A DNA stretch of 64,000 nucleotides, taken from NCBI RefSeq assembly GCF_028867935.1, contig NZ_JAPQNS010000004.1, positions 186,001 to 250,000 of the forward strand, read 5' to 3'. The notes under the pieces were generated by a model, which ran no database searches, was not told the DNA's origin, and saw only the letters and a list, made by a program, of their open reading frames with translations. The stretch is from Flavobacterium sp. SUN052 (lineage in GTDB: Bacteria > Bacteroidota > Bacteroidia > Flavobacteriales > Flavobacteriaceae). The stretch's first letter is position 1, and each line of letters opens with the position of its first letter. Shown here piece after piece: positions 36,230-45,675 of this stretch. The position numbers and the translations under genes were made by a program.

Positions 36230-36261
36230 CAAATTTACCGCACTCCCATTAGGCGAACAAA
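36230..36261 (-). promoter_or_regulatory. Bacteroidetes-type promoter of the fucosidase gene
   Basis: Read on the minus strand, TTTG (36258-36261) is separated by exactly 20 nt from TAAATTTG (36230-36237), a full match to both consensus boxes. The start codon is at 36206, giving a leader of about 18 nt. Confidence 0.75.
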
Positions 36262-36300
36262 CAACCAACAGCCAACGTTAGCAAAGTGGGTTACTCACTG

Positions 36301-36308
36301 TATTTTTG
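36301..36308 (+). promoter_or_regulatory. candidate -7 box of ispH
   Basis: TATTTTTG matches TAnnTTTG and ends five bases before the ATG at 36314, which would make the transcript leaderless. No TTG is seen at the usual distance. Confidence 0.35.
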
Positions 36309-36313
36309 TCCCA

Positions 36314-37543
36314 ATGAAATCGTTCAACATACCCGATTATTACCGAAGCACCGTTATCACGCCTTTGAAAGAGTTTCGCCGGAAACGCGACAAACTCAAG
36401 CGTGACTTTACGCCTAGTTTGCTCGATTTTGGCCCGGTGAGGTTCTACATTGCCCGTCACTTCGGGTTTTGTTACGGGGTCGAAAATGCAGTTGAGATTG
36501 CGTACAAAGCCATCGCCGAAAACCCCGACAAACGCATTTTTCTGTTGAGCGAAATGATCCATAACCCCGACGTCAACGCTGATTTGTTGAGCCGGGGTGT
36601 GCATTTTTTGATGGATACCAGCGGGCGGCAATTGATTCCGTTCAGCGAGCTGACCGTCAACGATGTAGTCATTATTCCGGCCTTCGGTACCACGCTCGAA
36701 ACTCATAAGCAACTGTCGGACATCGGGTTAGATATTGCCAAATACGATACAACCTGCCCGTTTGTGGAGAAAGTCTGGAATAAAGCGGCTCAGATCGGGC
36801 AGAAAAATTATACCGTGGTCGTACACGGTAAACCAAGCCACGAAGAAACCCGCGCAACTTTTTCGCATAGTAAAGAGGCTGCTCCTACGGTTGTCGTTAA
36901 AAACAGGAATCAAGCCGAACGGTTGGCGCGCTACATTACGGGCGAGGGTTCAGCCGAAGAGTTCTACGGTGAATTTGCTGGGCAGTACTCCGAAGGTTTC
37001 GACCCCGCGCGGGATCTTCAGCGTATTGGCGTAGTGAACCAGACTACTATGCTGGCGTCGGACACGCAGGGTATTGCCGACTATCTGAAGCAAGTCATGA
37101 TTGAGCATTATGGGTTGACCGATGCGAATACAATTGATGAACATTTTGCCAGCACCCGCGATACGCTTTGCTACGCCACCAACGACAATCAGGATGCGAC
37201 CTACGCGCTGCTCCGTTACCCCGCTGATCTAGCTATTGTGGCTGGTGGATACAACTCCTCCAATACCTCGCACATTGTCGATTTGTGCGCTGAAAAACTA
37301 CCGACTTACTTTATTGAGTCGGAGCAGAAACTCCTATCGCGTGACCTGATTCGCCACTTCGATTTAGAAAGCAAGGAAGAAATTGTTACCCAGAATTACC
37401 TACCCGCTAAAGAGTCCGTTACCATTTTGCTAACCTGCGGAGCCTCCTGTCCCGATGCAGTAGTCGAGGGGATTCTGACGCGTGTTGTTGGGTTCTTTCC
37501 TGGCGCGAAGAAGATTGAGGAAGTAATGGAAGGGTTTCAGTAA
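36314..37543 (+). CDS. ispH: 4-hydroxy-3-methylbut-2-enyl diphosphate reductase
   Basis: IspH makes IPP and DMAPP in the last step of the non-mevalonate isoprenoid pathway. The three [4Fe-4S] cysteines are Cys53 (HFGFCYGVENA), Cys148 (YDTTCPFVEKVW) and Cys379 (GASCPDAVVEG). HGKPSHEETRAT supplies the conserved His and Glu. At 409 residues this is the long form found in Bacteroidetes and cyanobacteria; the classic E. coli enzyme is about 316. The extra length is at the N-terminus and in an insertion at about 205-235. Confidence 0.95.
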   Translation: MKSFNIPDYYRSTVITPLKEFRRKRDKLKRDFTPSLLDFGPVRFYIARHFGFCYGVENAVEIAYKAIAENPDKRIFLLSEMIHNPDVNADLLSRGVHFLMDTSGRQLIPFSELTVNDVVIIPAFGTTLETHKQLSDIGLDIAKYDTTCPFVEKVWNKAAQIGQKNYTVVVHGKPSHEETRATFSHSKEAAPTVVVKNRNQAERLARYITGEGSAEEFYGEFAGQYSEGFDPARDLQRIGVVNQTTMLASDTQGIADYLKQVMIEHYGLTDANTIDEHFASTRDTLCYATNDNQDATYALLRYPADLAIVAGGYNSSNTSHIVDLCAEKLPTYFIESEQKLLSRDLIRHFDLESKEEIVTQNYLPAKESVTILLTCGASCPDAVVEGILTRVVGFFPGAKKIEEVMEGFQ

Positions 37544-37544
37544 A

Positions 37545-39251
37545 CTACTTCCCGGCGCGCACGGATTCCTGTACCACTGGATTTACCAGCACTGCTACTT
37601 CGCGGCTTTCGTTGTGGAGTCGGTCAAAGGACGTGACCACGTACGTGTAGCGTTTAGTTGGGTCAGCAGTTTTGTCCAGATAGCGGGTGTTGTTTTCTCC
37701 CTGGCAAATTGACAAAATGTACTGTGGATTGTCGGTTCGGTACTGCCGTTGCCGACCATCAAATCGGTAAATGACGTAGTAACGAGCATGGTCGCCATCG
37801 GAAGCTGGGGTGGGTTCCTGCCAGTATAATTCAACGCCCGATGTTGTTGCAGCTGCTTTCAAATCGCGCGGAGATTGGGGAGCCAAACTGTCTTTCCAAG
37901 CCATTGGAGGAACCAGAGCCGGGTACTTATAAAGCGAATTTTGCAAGGAGTCTCGAACGCCCAACGGGTTATTTTGTAGAGACTTGGCACTGAAAAAAAC
38001 GCTACCCAGCGTTGGTTTTATCGACCGGGAATATCGAATCTGGTTGGGCATTTGGGTCGGGTTATTCCACGACGGCTCTTTAGTGCCACCTTTTCCAACC
38101 CGGTAAGCCCCGTTACCAATATACAAATGGCGGTCACCACAGTTGCGGGTCCACCAGTCTACAAGCGTGCGGTAGGGAGCACGGGGGTGGTCGTGCGTGA
38201 AATAGATCTGCGGCACCATGTAATCAACCCAGCCTTCGAGAGCCCACTTACGCGTGTCGGCGTAAAGATCGAAGTAAGCCTGCCCGCCCGTTGTGGCTGA
38301 TCCCTCTGGATCGGTATTTTGATTTTTCCAAATCCCAAATGGACTGATTCCGAATTTTACGTAGGGTTTCACACTGCGTACCGAGTCGCGGAGTTCTAGA
38401 ATAACCTTATCGATGTTGGAGCGTCGCCAATCGTTTTTATTCATGCCGTTGTAATTGGCGCGGTATGCTTCGTCGTCGCGGATTGTTTGCCCAGCAACGG
38501 CGTAAGGATAAAAATAGTCGTCGAAGTGAATGCCATCTACGTCATAGTTTCGCACAATGTTGGCCACCAGCGAAGCCACATACGTCCGCACCTCAGGCAA
38601 TCCCAGATTGAATAATTTACGATCGCCATAGCTCAAAAACCACTCGGGTTTGCGGCTCGTGATATGGCCCGGTGCAATACTCGATTTTTTGCCGAACGTA
38701 CCCCGGTCAAGGTTCAGCCAGGCGTGAAACTCCATGCCCCTCCCGTGCGATTCCTGAATCATAAATTCCAGCGGATCGTAGAATGGCGAAGGCGCAAGCC
38801 CCTGTTGTCCCGTCAGAAACTCCGACCAGGGTTCCATGCTTTTAGCATAGAACGCATCGGCAGCCGCCCTAACCTGCACGACTACCGCGTTGAAGCCTGC
38901 CTGCCGTTGCTGATCGAGCATGACGCGGTATTCCGCCTGTTGCTGCTCAGCGGGGAGCCCTCTCTTGGTTGGCCAGTCGATGTTATCTACGGTGGCAATC
39001 CAGACTGCCCGGAACTCGCGCTTAGGCGAGGGTGCTATGCTCTGGTCGAGCGGTTCAAACGCTACCGTATCAACAGGTTTCGGCTTCACTGCTACAGGGG
39101 CAGAAGCTGGTTTCTTTGGTGCCGGTTTTGCAACCTGTGTGGGTGGGGTACGAGTGGTCGCAACCGGGCGCTCGGGCCGACAGGCGGCCCAGAGACAGAC
39201 AAAGAGAAACAAAGAAAAGCGAAGAAAGGGCTGGGGCATTGGGGTGGTCAT
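37545..39251 (-). CDS. GHL10 (DUF187) glycoside hydrolase-like lipoprotein
   Basis: The 568-residue frame starts MTTPMPQPFLRFSLFLFVCLWAAC. The lipobox (VCLWAAC) puts the lipidated Cys at about residue 24. A -7 box TAAATTTG at 39259-39266 (minus strand) would place transcription start at the first ATG, so the ATG at 39239 (MPQPF) may be the real start. After a Pro/Lys-rich linker, the domain begins FRAVWIATVDNIDWPTKRGL, followed by GFNAVVVQVRAAADAFY and HFDDYFYPY, typical of GHL10 proteins. A fibronectin-like domain forms the C-terminus. Such proteins are thought to act on peptidoglycan or glycans. Confidence 0.87.
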   Translation of the reverse strand: MTTPMPQPFLRFSLFLFVCLWAACRPERPVATTRTPPTQVAKPAPKKPASAPVAVKPKPVDTVAFEPLDQSIAPSPKREFRAVWIATVDNIDWPTKRGLPAEQQQAEYRVMLDQQRQAGFNAVVVQVRAAADAFYAKSMEPWSEFLTGQQGLAPSPFYDPLEFMIQESHGRGMEFHAWLNLDRGTFGKKSSIAPGHITSRKPEWFLSYGDRKLFNLGLPEVRTYVASLVANIVRNYDVDGIHFDDYFYPYAVAGQTIRDDEAYRANYNGMNKNDWRRSNIDKVILELRDSVRSVKPYVKFGISPFGIWKNQNTDPEGSATTGGQAYFDLYADTRKWALEGWVDYMVPQIYFTHDHPRAPYRTLVDWWTRNCGDRHLYIGNGAYRVGKGGTKEPSWNNPTQMPNQIRYSRSIKPTLGSVFFSAKSLQNNPLGVRDSLQNSLYKYPALVPPMAWKDSLAPQSPRDLKAAATTSGVELYWQEPTPASDGDHARYYVIYRFDGRQRQYRTDNPQYILSICQGENNTRYLDKTADPTKRYTYVVTSFDRLHNESREVAVLVNPVVQESVRAGK

Positions 39252-39258
39252 TTGGCGC

Positions 39259-39266
39259 CAAATTTA
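39259..39266 (-). promoter_or_regulatory. candidate -7 box of the GHL10 gene
   Basis: Minus-strand TAAATTTG is an exact TAnnTTTG match, seven bases upstream of the first ATG and 19 upstream of the second. It argues for the second start. The -33 element is not obvious. Confidence 0.35.
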
Positions 39267-39407
39267 ACAAATTTGTCAAAGACCATGCTCATGGGCAAAA
39301 TCGAGTAGCTCCGATAAATGCGTAAAGCTACACGTCGGTCTGTTCCGGAGCGTTTAATGTCTCATTTTTGTTTTGATGAAAATACTGCCGTTTATCTGAG
39401 TATGATG

Positions 39408-39438
39408 TTGCTTTAAATACAAACAATTTCTACCTTTG
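39408..39438 (+). promoter_or_regulatory. promoter of rplU-rpmA
   Basis: TTG at 39408-39410 is separated by 20 nt from TACCTTTG (39431-39438), an exact match to the Bacteroidetes consensus. The leader before the rplU ATG at 39467 would be about 22 nt. Confidence 0.75.
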
Positions 39439-39466
39439 CACCCTCATTTTCAAGTCATACACAAAC

Positions 39467-39784
39467 ATGTACGCAATCGTAGAGATCGCAGGACAGCAGT
39501 TTAAGATCCAGAAAGGTCGCTCAATCTATACACACAGATTGGCGGGTGATGTGGACGCTGTGCTTGCATACGACCAGGTGAAAGTTCTGCTCGTTGATAA
39601 CGAAGGAACCATCTCGGTTGGCGCGCCTATCGTTGAAGGCGCAACCGTTTCAGCCAAAATCCTCGAACACCTGAAGGGCGAGAAAGTTATCGTCTTCAAG
39701 AAAAAACGTCGGAAAGGCTACAAAAAGAAAAACGGTCACCGTCAGTATTTGACCAAATTGCAAATCGAAGACATTACGCTGTAA
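39467..39784 (+). CDS. rplU: 50S ribosomal protein L21
   Basis: The 105-residue protein begins MYAIVEIAGQQFKIQKGRSI, the standard L21 start. The C-terminal basic motif KKRRKGYKKKNGHRQYLTKL contacts 23S rRNA. It is followed by rpmA after 7 bp, the usual L21-L27 pair in bacteria, with a good promoter upstream and a shared terminator at 40090. Confidence 0.98.
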   Translation: MYAIVEIAGQQFKIQKGRSIYTHRLAGDVDAVLAYDQVKVLLVDNEGTISVGAPIVEGATVSAKILEHLKGEKVIVFKKKRRKGYKKKNGHRQYLTKLQIEDITL

Positions 39785-39791
39785 ATAAATC

Positions 39792-40067
39792 ATGGCACAC
39801 AAGAAAGGTGTAGGTAGTTCAAGGAACGGCCGCGACTCGATCAGCAAACGGTTGGGTGTAAAACTCTTCGGCGGCCAAAAGGCCATTGCCGGCAATATTA
39901 TTGTTCGTCAGCGCGGTACGGTGCATCACCCAGGCGCTAACGTAGGTCTGGGTAAAGACCACACGTTGTTCGCTCTGGTCGATGGTGTTGTAAAATTCCG
40001 TCCAGGCCGTAACAAACGGTCGTACGTTGATATTCTGCCTGCTGAAGCTGCTCCAGTAGCGGCTTAA
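39792..40067 (+). CDS. rpmA: 50S ribosomal protein L27
   Basis: The 91-residue protein begins [26 protein letters not shown] and GVKLFGGQ are diagnostic, and [20 protein letters not shown] follows. The N-terminal tail reaches the peptidyl transferase centre. No cleavable N-terminal extension of the Firmicutes type is present. It is the second gene of the rplU-rpmA operon. Confidence 0.98.
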   Translation: MAHKKGVGSSRNGRDSISKRLGVKLFGGQKAIAGNIIVRQRGTVHHPGANVGLGKDHTLFALVDGVVKFRPGRNKRSYVDILPAEAAPVAA

Positions 40068-40089
40068 TCGACCAGCAACCAAGAAATCG

Positions 40090-40122
40090 AAACCCGCCTT
40101 GCCGCAAAGCAGGGCGGGTTTT
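40090..40122 (+). terminator. intrinsic terminator of rplU-rpmA
   Basis: A 13-bp GC-rich stem (40090-40102 with 40109-40121, one wobble) with a 6-nt loop is followed by four T residues. It starts 22 bp after the rpmA stop. Confidence 0.88.
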
Positions 40123-40167
40123 CTGCATTGAGGGCAACTAAAAATTAATAGTGGCTGTTAAAGAAAC

Positions 40168-40249
40168 GTCATTCGTAGTCAGTAGGCTACGCCGTCATCA
40201 CTTGCCATTTGTTGTTCGAGCAACAGGCTATGGATGACTATGAAATGAC
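40168..40249. repeat. imperfect intergenic palindrome P6 (GTCAT-word type)
   Basis: Outer arms 40168-40181 and 40235-40249 pair with one bulge and one wobble. Inner arms pair GTCATC, GCC and TTGTTG with CAACAGGCTATGGATGAC around a TTCGAG loop. Further ATGAC words continue to 40270. It sits between the rpmA terminator and the NifU-like gene. Confidence 0.6.
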
Positions 40250-40279
40250 CATGTATGACCATTTAATGACTCCAAAATA

Positions 40280-40882
40280 ATGAACACCCTACTACGTCGT
40301 CCGATTTCGATTTTTGCCCAGCAGAACCCCAATCCGAACTCGATGAAGTTTGTGTTGAATGTTGAGCTTGCTCCCGATGGCCTTTCATTTGATTATGCCG
40401 AACCCGGCGAAGCCTTGCTCGAAGGCAAATCGTCGCCCCTGGCGGTGGCGCTGTTCGGATTCGATTTTGTGACACGGGTATTTATTGCCAGCAATTTCGT
40501 AACCATCACCAAAAACGATGCGGCCGATTGGGATGAGGTAATGTTTGAGTTAAAGCAGTTTTTGAAGGAATATTTTGAAGATCAGAAACCGGTTTTTGCT
40601 CAGCGTACCATGGATGCGAACAGCACTATTGTTGATGCCGATTCGGAAACCGTACAGAAAATAAAAGCCATATTGGACCAGTACGTTCGGCCAGCGGTTG
40701 AATCGGATGGTGGAGCCATTAGTTTTCACTCGTTTAACGAAGAAAGCGGTGTTGTAAAAGTGCTGTTGCAGGGGTCTTGCAGTGGATGTCCTTCGTCTAC
40801 GCTAACCCTGAAAGCGGGCATCGAAAATCTGATGACACGCCTAGTGCCCGAAGTGAAATTGGTTGAAGCGGAAGGGGTATAA
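40280..40882 (+). CDS. NifU-domain iron-sulfur scaffold/carrier protein (NFU1-like)
   Basis: The 200-residue protein has an N-terminal Nfu domain (QQNPNPNSMKFVLN, with SPLAVALFGFDFVTRVFIASNFVTITK) and a C-terminal NifU domain (KIKAILDQYVRPAVESDGGAISFHSF) with the cluster-binding CxxC in GSCSGCPSSTLTLKAGIE. This two-domain order is that of mitochondrial NFU1 and its bacterial relatives, which deliver [4Fe-4S] clusters to target proteins. It may serve IspH and other Fe-S enzymes in the cell. The upstream palindrome P6 forms its leader region. Confidence 0.93.
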   Translation: MNTLLRRPISIFAQQNPNPNSMKFVLNVELAPDGLSFDYAEPGEALLEGKSSPLAVALFGFDFVTRVFIASNFVTITKNDAADWDEVMFELKQFLKEYFEDQKPVFAQRTMDANSTIVDADSETVQKIKAILDQYVRPAVESDGGAISFHSFNEESGVVKVLLQGSCSGCPSSTLTLKAGIENLMTRLVPEVKLVEAEGV

Positions 40883-40955
40883 CCACACCTTTTCCTCATA
40901 ATTCAAAGACAATCGGTGCCGGAGCGCGTTATTTGAACAATCAACGCTCTCTCGC

Positions 40956-42383
40956 ATGATCTACAAAAAATGGTTAGGGCCGGTTTTACTGTCGTTTTGC
41001 ACGATAGTGAGTCCGGCTCAAAACTTTCTGGGCATTTCAACCAGCCCCAACGGTGGTACCCATCGCACCTACCTTAATCCCTCGCTAGCGGCCGAAACGC
41101 CCCATCGTCTTTTCATAAATGTGGGCGCGGCCAACTTGCATGTCAATAATAATTTTGTCCGATATCAGGCACCGTTTTCACTGCTGACCCTATTTACGGG
41201 CAACGTCCCTGATCGTTACCGACGTGCTAATGGTAACGTGCTGTTTGAGCCTGATTACACCAGGGAAATACTGGACGGAAACCCTAAGAATGCTACGCTG
41301 TGGGGCGATTTACGCGGACCAGCCCTGCAAATGAGAATGGGCGAAGCAGGAGGTGTACTCACCTTTTCGACCCGATTACGGGGCATTGGACAGGTTACTG
41401 GTGCATCAGAACAGTTACTGTCAGCCTTACGGTCAAGTTTGAATTCGTCGGCCTTGTTTAGCGTGCCAAGTCGCGATAATCAGTTTGGTGTCAATACCAA
41501 TGCCTATGCCGAACTGGCCGTCTCGTATGCCAATACGCTCATCGATGGTGACGGCGTCCGTTTGTCGGGCGGTCTGACTGTGAAGCGGCTGCGAGGTTAT
41601 TCGGCAGGAACGTTCGTGAATCAGGGGTTGAATTATACGCTGGAAGCCGGAACGGGTGTTAACGATGAGCCAGCGCTGGTGGTTTCTCAGGTGAATGCTG
41701 ACCTGGCCTACACTACTTTCCTACAAAACCGTCGGTTAACGCCCAGAACTCTACTGTCGCGTAATGCACCTGGCAACGGTTGGGGAACGGATGTTGGCCT
41801 TTCGCTGATGATCCAACCCGAAGATAGCGAAACAAGCCTGCAACTCGGTATTGCGTTCACGGATCTCGGTAGTATACGCTACACCGGCGAAGTGTATGAT
41901 GTGAACCAGCAAAATGTTCGGTTTGAAGGTAGCGATTTCAACACGACTAACGCCGGTAGTTTTGAGCAGGTAGCTACTGTGATTCGGAATCGTTTAGGTA
42001 TTCTGCAAGATGCCGCTCCATCCCCGTTTCGGGTTGGTTTGCCTACATCTCTCAACATCACCGCCGACTACCAAATGACGGCTCATACGGGCATCAGTGC
42101 CGCGTATCTGCAAAATATGCGGGCCGTAGACGACCCATCAGTGCGTCAACCAACGCTCATAAGCATAGTGCCGCGTTTTGAAACTGGCTTGATTGGTCTG
42201 GCCGTTCCAGTAACGTATATCAACCGGGGCGTAGCCATTGGGTTGACTCTCAAAGCGGGGCCGGTGCGCATTGGGTCCGACAATGTGCTTGGCTTGCTTG
42301 GTAGTGGTCAGAATGGCCTCCGTCCACGTGGTACCGATATATATGCGGGAGTGATGCTCGGCATTAAAACTAAAGATGAGTAA
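40956..42383 (+). CDS. DUF5723-like outer-membrane protein
   Basis: The 475-residue protein has a signal peptide (1-22, ending VSPAQ). The mature N-terminus QNFLGISTSPNGGTHRTYLNPSLAAETPHRLFINVGAANLHVNNNF is typical of Bacteroidetes proteins assigned to DUF5723, predicted to form outer-membrane beta barrels. Alternating amphipathic strands run to the C-terminus. It has no CarboxypepD_reg or plug domain, so it is not a TonB receptor. The function is unknown. Confidence 0.72.
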   Translation: MIYKKWLGPVLLSFCTIVSPAQNFLGISTSPNGGTHRTYLNPSLAAETPHRLFINVGAANLHVNNNFVRYQAPFSLLTLFTGNVPDRYRRANGNVLFEPDYTREILDGNPKNATLWGDLRGPALQMRMGEAGGVLTFSTRLRGIGQVTGASEQLLSALRSSLNSSALFSVPSRDNQFGVNTNAYAELAVSYANTLIDGDGVRLSGGLTVKRLRGYSAGTFVNQGLNYTLEAGTGVNDEPALVVSQVNADLAYTTFLQNRRLTPRTLLSRNAPGNGWGTDVGLSLMIQPEDSETSLQLGIAFTDLGSIRYTGEVYDVNQQNVRFEGSDFNTTNAGSFEQVATVIRNRLGILQDAAPSPFRVGLPTSLNITADYQMTAHTGISAAYLQNMRAVDDPSVRQPTLISIVPRFETGLIGLAVPVTYINRGVAIGLTLKAGPVRIGSDNVLGLLGSGQNGLRPRGTDIYAGVMLGIKTKDE

Positions 42384-42423
42384 CGAACGGTGAATTTTCC
42401 ATTGTTCAGCATACTTTTACCGA

Positions 42424-43722
42424 ATGACCATTCTTCTTGTACTGTTGTTTGTAGTTGGCTATCTGCTGATTACGCTTGAGCATACCATAAATATTAATAA
42501 AACGGCTACTGCCCTCATTACGGGAGTAGTGTGCTGGGCTGTTTATGCCCTCATGGCCCCGGTTAGCGAGTCAGTAGGGGAACATCTTGCCGACAACCTG
42601 GGCCATACGGCCGAAATTCTGTTTTTTCTGCTTGGAGCCATGACGGTCGTGGAATTGATCGACGCACACGATGGCTTTACCCTTATTACGGACCGAGTCG
42701 CGAGTCGTAATACTCGTACACTGCTCTGGATTATTAGTGGCTTATCGTTCTTTTTGTCGGCCTTGCTAGACAATCTCACTACCGCTATTGTGATGGTGTC
42801 TGTAGCCCGGAAACTAGTGCGAAATGATGAACAACGGCGTGTGATGGCAGGCATGATTATTATTGCCGCCAACGCAGGTGGTGCCTGGTCGCCCATTGGC
42901 GATGTGACTACTACCATGCTCTGGATTGGTGGACAGGTTACGACAATCAACATCATCAAGACCGTTTTCTTGCCTAGTCTGGTATCAATTCTGGTTCCAT
43001 TGGCTATTCTGACCTTCCAGACGCCAGCCGGAGCTACTGCTTTCGAGGCCTCTCCTGACGAAGCCGGTGCCAGCAGACCCTATGTAAGCCAAACGGCCCG
43101 GCGCGATCGGCGGCTGATGCTGGCCATCGGTCTGGGGGGCATGCTCTATGTTCCGATATTCAAAGCTTTAACAGGCCTGCCGCCCTACATGGGAATGATG
43201 CTGGTGCTGGGAGTTATCTGGGTCGCATCGGAGGTTATTCACAAAGATAAAGATGACGCCGAAAAAGAGCCGTTGACCCCCGCCTACGCTCTGAGCCAGA
43301 TTGACGCACCAAGTATTTTGTTTTTCCTTGGTATACTATTAGCCGTTGGTTCACTCGAAGCTACAGGCGTGTTGCGTAGCTTAGCCGAATCGCTGAGTAC
43401 TACCGTCGGAAATATGGATCTGATTGTAGTGCTCATTGGGCTTGTGTCAGCTGTGGTCGATAACGTCCCAATTGTGGCCGCAGCCATGGGTATGTACGAC
43501 CTCGCGACTTTCCCCGTCGATGCTAAGTTGTGGGAGTTTCTAGCCTATTGCGCTGGAACAGGTGGCAGTGTCCTCATCATCGGGTCGGCAGCTGGTGTTG
43601 CCGTAATGGGTATGGAACGACTTGATTTTCTGTGGTATCTTCGAAAAATTAGCTGGTTAGCCCTAGTTGGTTACCTAGCCGGAGCATTGACGTATCTGGG
43701 CATTTACGCCGTGTTGCATTGA
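42424..43722 (+). CDS. nhaD: NhaD-type Na+/H+ antiporter
   Basis: The 432-residue inner-membrane protein has about twelve hydrophobic segments. Diagnostic stretches are VGYLLITLEHTININKTATALITG at the start, AEILFFLLGAMTVVELIDAH, SALLDNLTTAIVM, and AGGAWSPIGDVTTTMLW, which carry charged or polar residues of the ion transporter superfamily. SAVVDNVPIVAAAMGMY mirrors the first half, and GGSVLIIGSAAGVAVMGMER follows. It exports Na+ or Li+ in exchange for protons, giving salt and alkali tolerance. Confidence 0.92.
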   Translation: MTILLVLLFVVGYLLITLEHTININKTATALITGVVCWAVYALMAPVSESVGEHLADNLGHTAEILFFLLGAMTVVELIDAHDGFTLITDRVASRNTRTLLWIISGLSFFLSALLDNLTTAIVMVSVARKLVRNDEQRRVMAGMIIIAANAGGAWSPIGDVTTTMLWIGGQVTTINIIKTVFLPSLVSILVPLAILTFQTPAGATAFEASPDEAGASRPYVSQTARRDRRLMLAIGLGGMLYVPIFKALTGLPPYMGMMLVLGVIWVASEVIHKDKDDAEKEPLTPAYALSQIDAPSILFFLGILLAVGSLEATGVLRSLAESLSTTVGNMDLIVVLIGLVSAVVDNVPIVAAAMGMYDLATFPVDAKLWEFLAYCAGTGGSVLIIGSAAGVAVMGMERLDFLWYLRKISWLALVGYLAGALTYLGIYAVLH

Positions 43723-43734
43723 AAGTGGAGGTTT

Positions 43735-45612
43735 TCACCACTCTCCCAATACCTTCACTTTTTCCATTTTCTTCTGGGCAGCTTTCTCCGGGATCAACCG
43801 AACAGTGAGGGTGGCTTTGGTTTGGGCCGGAACGGTCACTTCGAAACCAAGAAGCGTGGTACCAGGGTTGGCGGCATCATAATCGTGAACAGGGTCAGTA
43901 GGCCATGTTTTTAAGGTGATACTGGCTGGCTCGTCAACTTGCACGACTAGCTTTTTGCCGTCTTTGGTCAGCTCTGCTTTGTTGGCGCTAATCAGGTTGA
44001 CAGTGGCCGACGTTGCCATTGTCCAGCGAACAGTGGCGGGGCTCTCCGCAGCTTCGACCTCATCCCGCACCAGCACCGATTCCTTGTTTACGATTGCGAT
44101 ACCCCGATTAGCCGAAGTCAGCGCACCTTTGTATAGCTCGCTCATATCGACTCTGGCGTTCATGAAATTAGGGGCATCAGAGGTATACTTGATCGTCGCT
44201 TTCCCTTCAACCCGTTGAAACCCTCCATTCACGGCCAGTGTGTTGTGGGACAGGTTGTTGTACCGGAAAATTTCCCAGCGCTGCGAGTTCTGGCGCATAT
44301 TCCACAAATCCACTTTTTTCGATTCCAGCGTTTCGTAGTTCTGCATTCCAAAATCTAGAGCCCAGCGTACACCATCAGCGTCCATCACAAACGAACCCTC
44401 ATCCATGTGCGCGTGATTCACCGAGGGACTCCCGCCTTTGATACCCACAAAAATTGCGTTTGGATCAGTCCAGGACGTACGCATCAAGGCCACGGGCATT
44501 TTGCCATTACCGGCCCAGGTAGTGGCTTCCGGAGGAGCTACATCAGTCACATTCTGGTTGCCTTGCCAGAGCATAACGGCAGGTAGAAGCCGGTTTTTGA
44601 GGTCATCTTTAAGGTCGCCGTTCATGAGTCGGTTTCGTTCCACCCAGAGCAGCGACGGGTTATTTTGTCGCTGGGCAAACCAGAACATAGCCGGTTGGAG
44701 CTCGGTACCGTTTCCGGCATCGGAGTAGTTGAAGGGTTGGCCGGTGGGGCCGGTCATGTTTTCGAGATAGCTGGCTGTTTTCAGGAAACCGGGTTTCTCA
44801 GTTAGGCCGAATGTAGTGCCGAACAATGTTTCGAGGGCGCTTACTAACATCACGTTGAAGCTGGTGCCGTAGCCCCAGTAGCTGTATCCTTCGGGATAAG
44901 CTCCGTCGGGAGCGTAATCGCCCATGGGTAGTACTACTGTGTCAATTGCCCGGTTAATAATGCTTTTGGCAAGCGTAGGGTCATCTTCGTACACCGCCAT
45001 TGCGCCAAAAACCATACCCGCATTGCACACCTGATTCCAGTTGTGGCTGGCTTTGAGCCAGCTATTTTGCGACGGTACTAACGACGCATCGATGCCTTTT
45101 TGCCGGATGGCTGCTTTGATCTGTGTACGTGACGTTTCGGGAAGGCCGTCATACAACCAATCGTACCCAATGGCCATTGCCATTGTCATTTCGCCCACAT
45201 CCAGAAAGTGCGACGGGTTCCAGTCGCTGAATGCCGCAATAGCCAGCATTTCCTGTTCGGCCCGTTTGAGGTACTTATCCTGGCCACTGATGCGGTACGC
45301 ATACGATAGAAAAAACAGTCGGCGCAAGGCTTCGCGTGATACGCTCAACAGGCGTCGGCCAATCTGGATTCGCTCCTGAGGGGCTACCGTCAGCAGCTTG
45401 TCGCACTCGGCCAGCATAGCCTGATGTAGTTTCTGGGCTAGTCTATCGCTGGCGATTTTCTGCTGAATAGCTTTCTCCTGACCTGGGGCTAGCAAAACAC
45501 GAGGGTGAGCACGCACAGAGGAAACTGCGCTAAGGTGATCTACCTGAGCCTTTGCAACAGAACAAATAAGAACAAAAACAAGAGCAATCGACAAGCGAAG
45601 GAAGCGAATCAT
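43735..45612 (-). CDS. heparinase II/III-like polysaccharide lyase, secreted
   Basis: The protein is 625 residues from the ATG at 45612 (MIRFLRLSIALVFVLIC), which gives a good signal peptide; the in-frame ATG at 45654 adds a non-signal-like leader. The helical toroid domain (HPRVLLAPGQEKAIQQKI, HNWNQVCNAGMVFGAMAVYED, PEGYSYWGYGTSFNVML) is followed by the beta-sandwich with HAHMDEGSFVMDADGVRWALDFG, the heparinase II/III C-terminal signature. His and Tyr in these motifs are the expected catalytic residues. Substrates in this fold include heparin, alginate and other uronates; which one applies here is unknown. Confidence 0.87.
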   Translation of the reverse strand: MIRFLRLSIALVFVLICSVAKAQVDHLSAVSSVRAHPRVLLAPGQEKAIQQKIASDRLAQKLHQAMLAECDKLLTVAPQERIQIGRRLLSVSREALRRLFFLSYAYRISGQDKYLKRAEQEMLAIAAFSDWNPSHFLDVGEMTMAMAIGYDWLYDGLPETSRTQIKAAIRQKGIDASLVPSQNSWLKASHNWNQVCNAGMVFGAMAVYEDDPTLAKSIINRAIDTVVLPMGDYAPDGAYPEGYSYWGYGTSFNVMLVSALETLFGTTFGLTEKPGFLKTASYLENMTGPTGQPFNYSDAGNGTELQPAMFWFAQRQNNPSLLWVERNRLMNGDLKDDLKNRLLPAVMLWQGNQNVTDVAPPEATTWAGNGKMPVALMRTSWTDPNAIFVGIKGGSPSVNHAHMDEGSFVMDADGVRWALDFGMQNYETLESKKVDLWNMRQNSQRWEIFRYNNLSHNTLAVNGGFQRVEGKATIKYTSDAPNFMNARVDMSELYKGALTSANRGIAIVNKESVLVRDEVEAAESPATVRWTMATSATVNLISANKAELTKDGKKLVVQVDEPASITLKTWPTDPVHDYDAANPGTTLLGFEVTVPAQTKATLTVRLIPEKAAQKKMEKVKVLGEW

Positions 45613-45675
45613 AACGGATGAAAAGGTTGTGAGGAAACTTGGAAGTAAAGACAACCTGATCTAAGATATACCAGC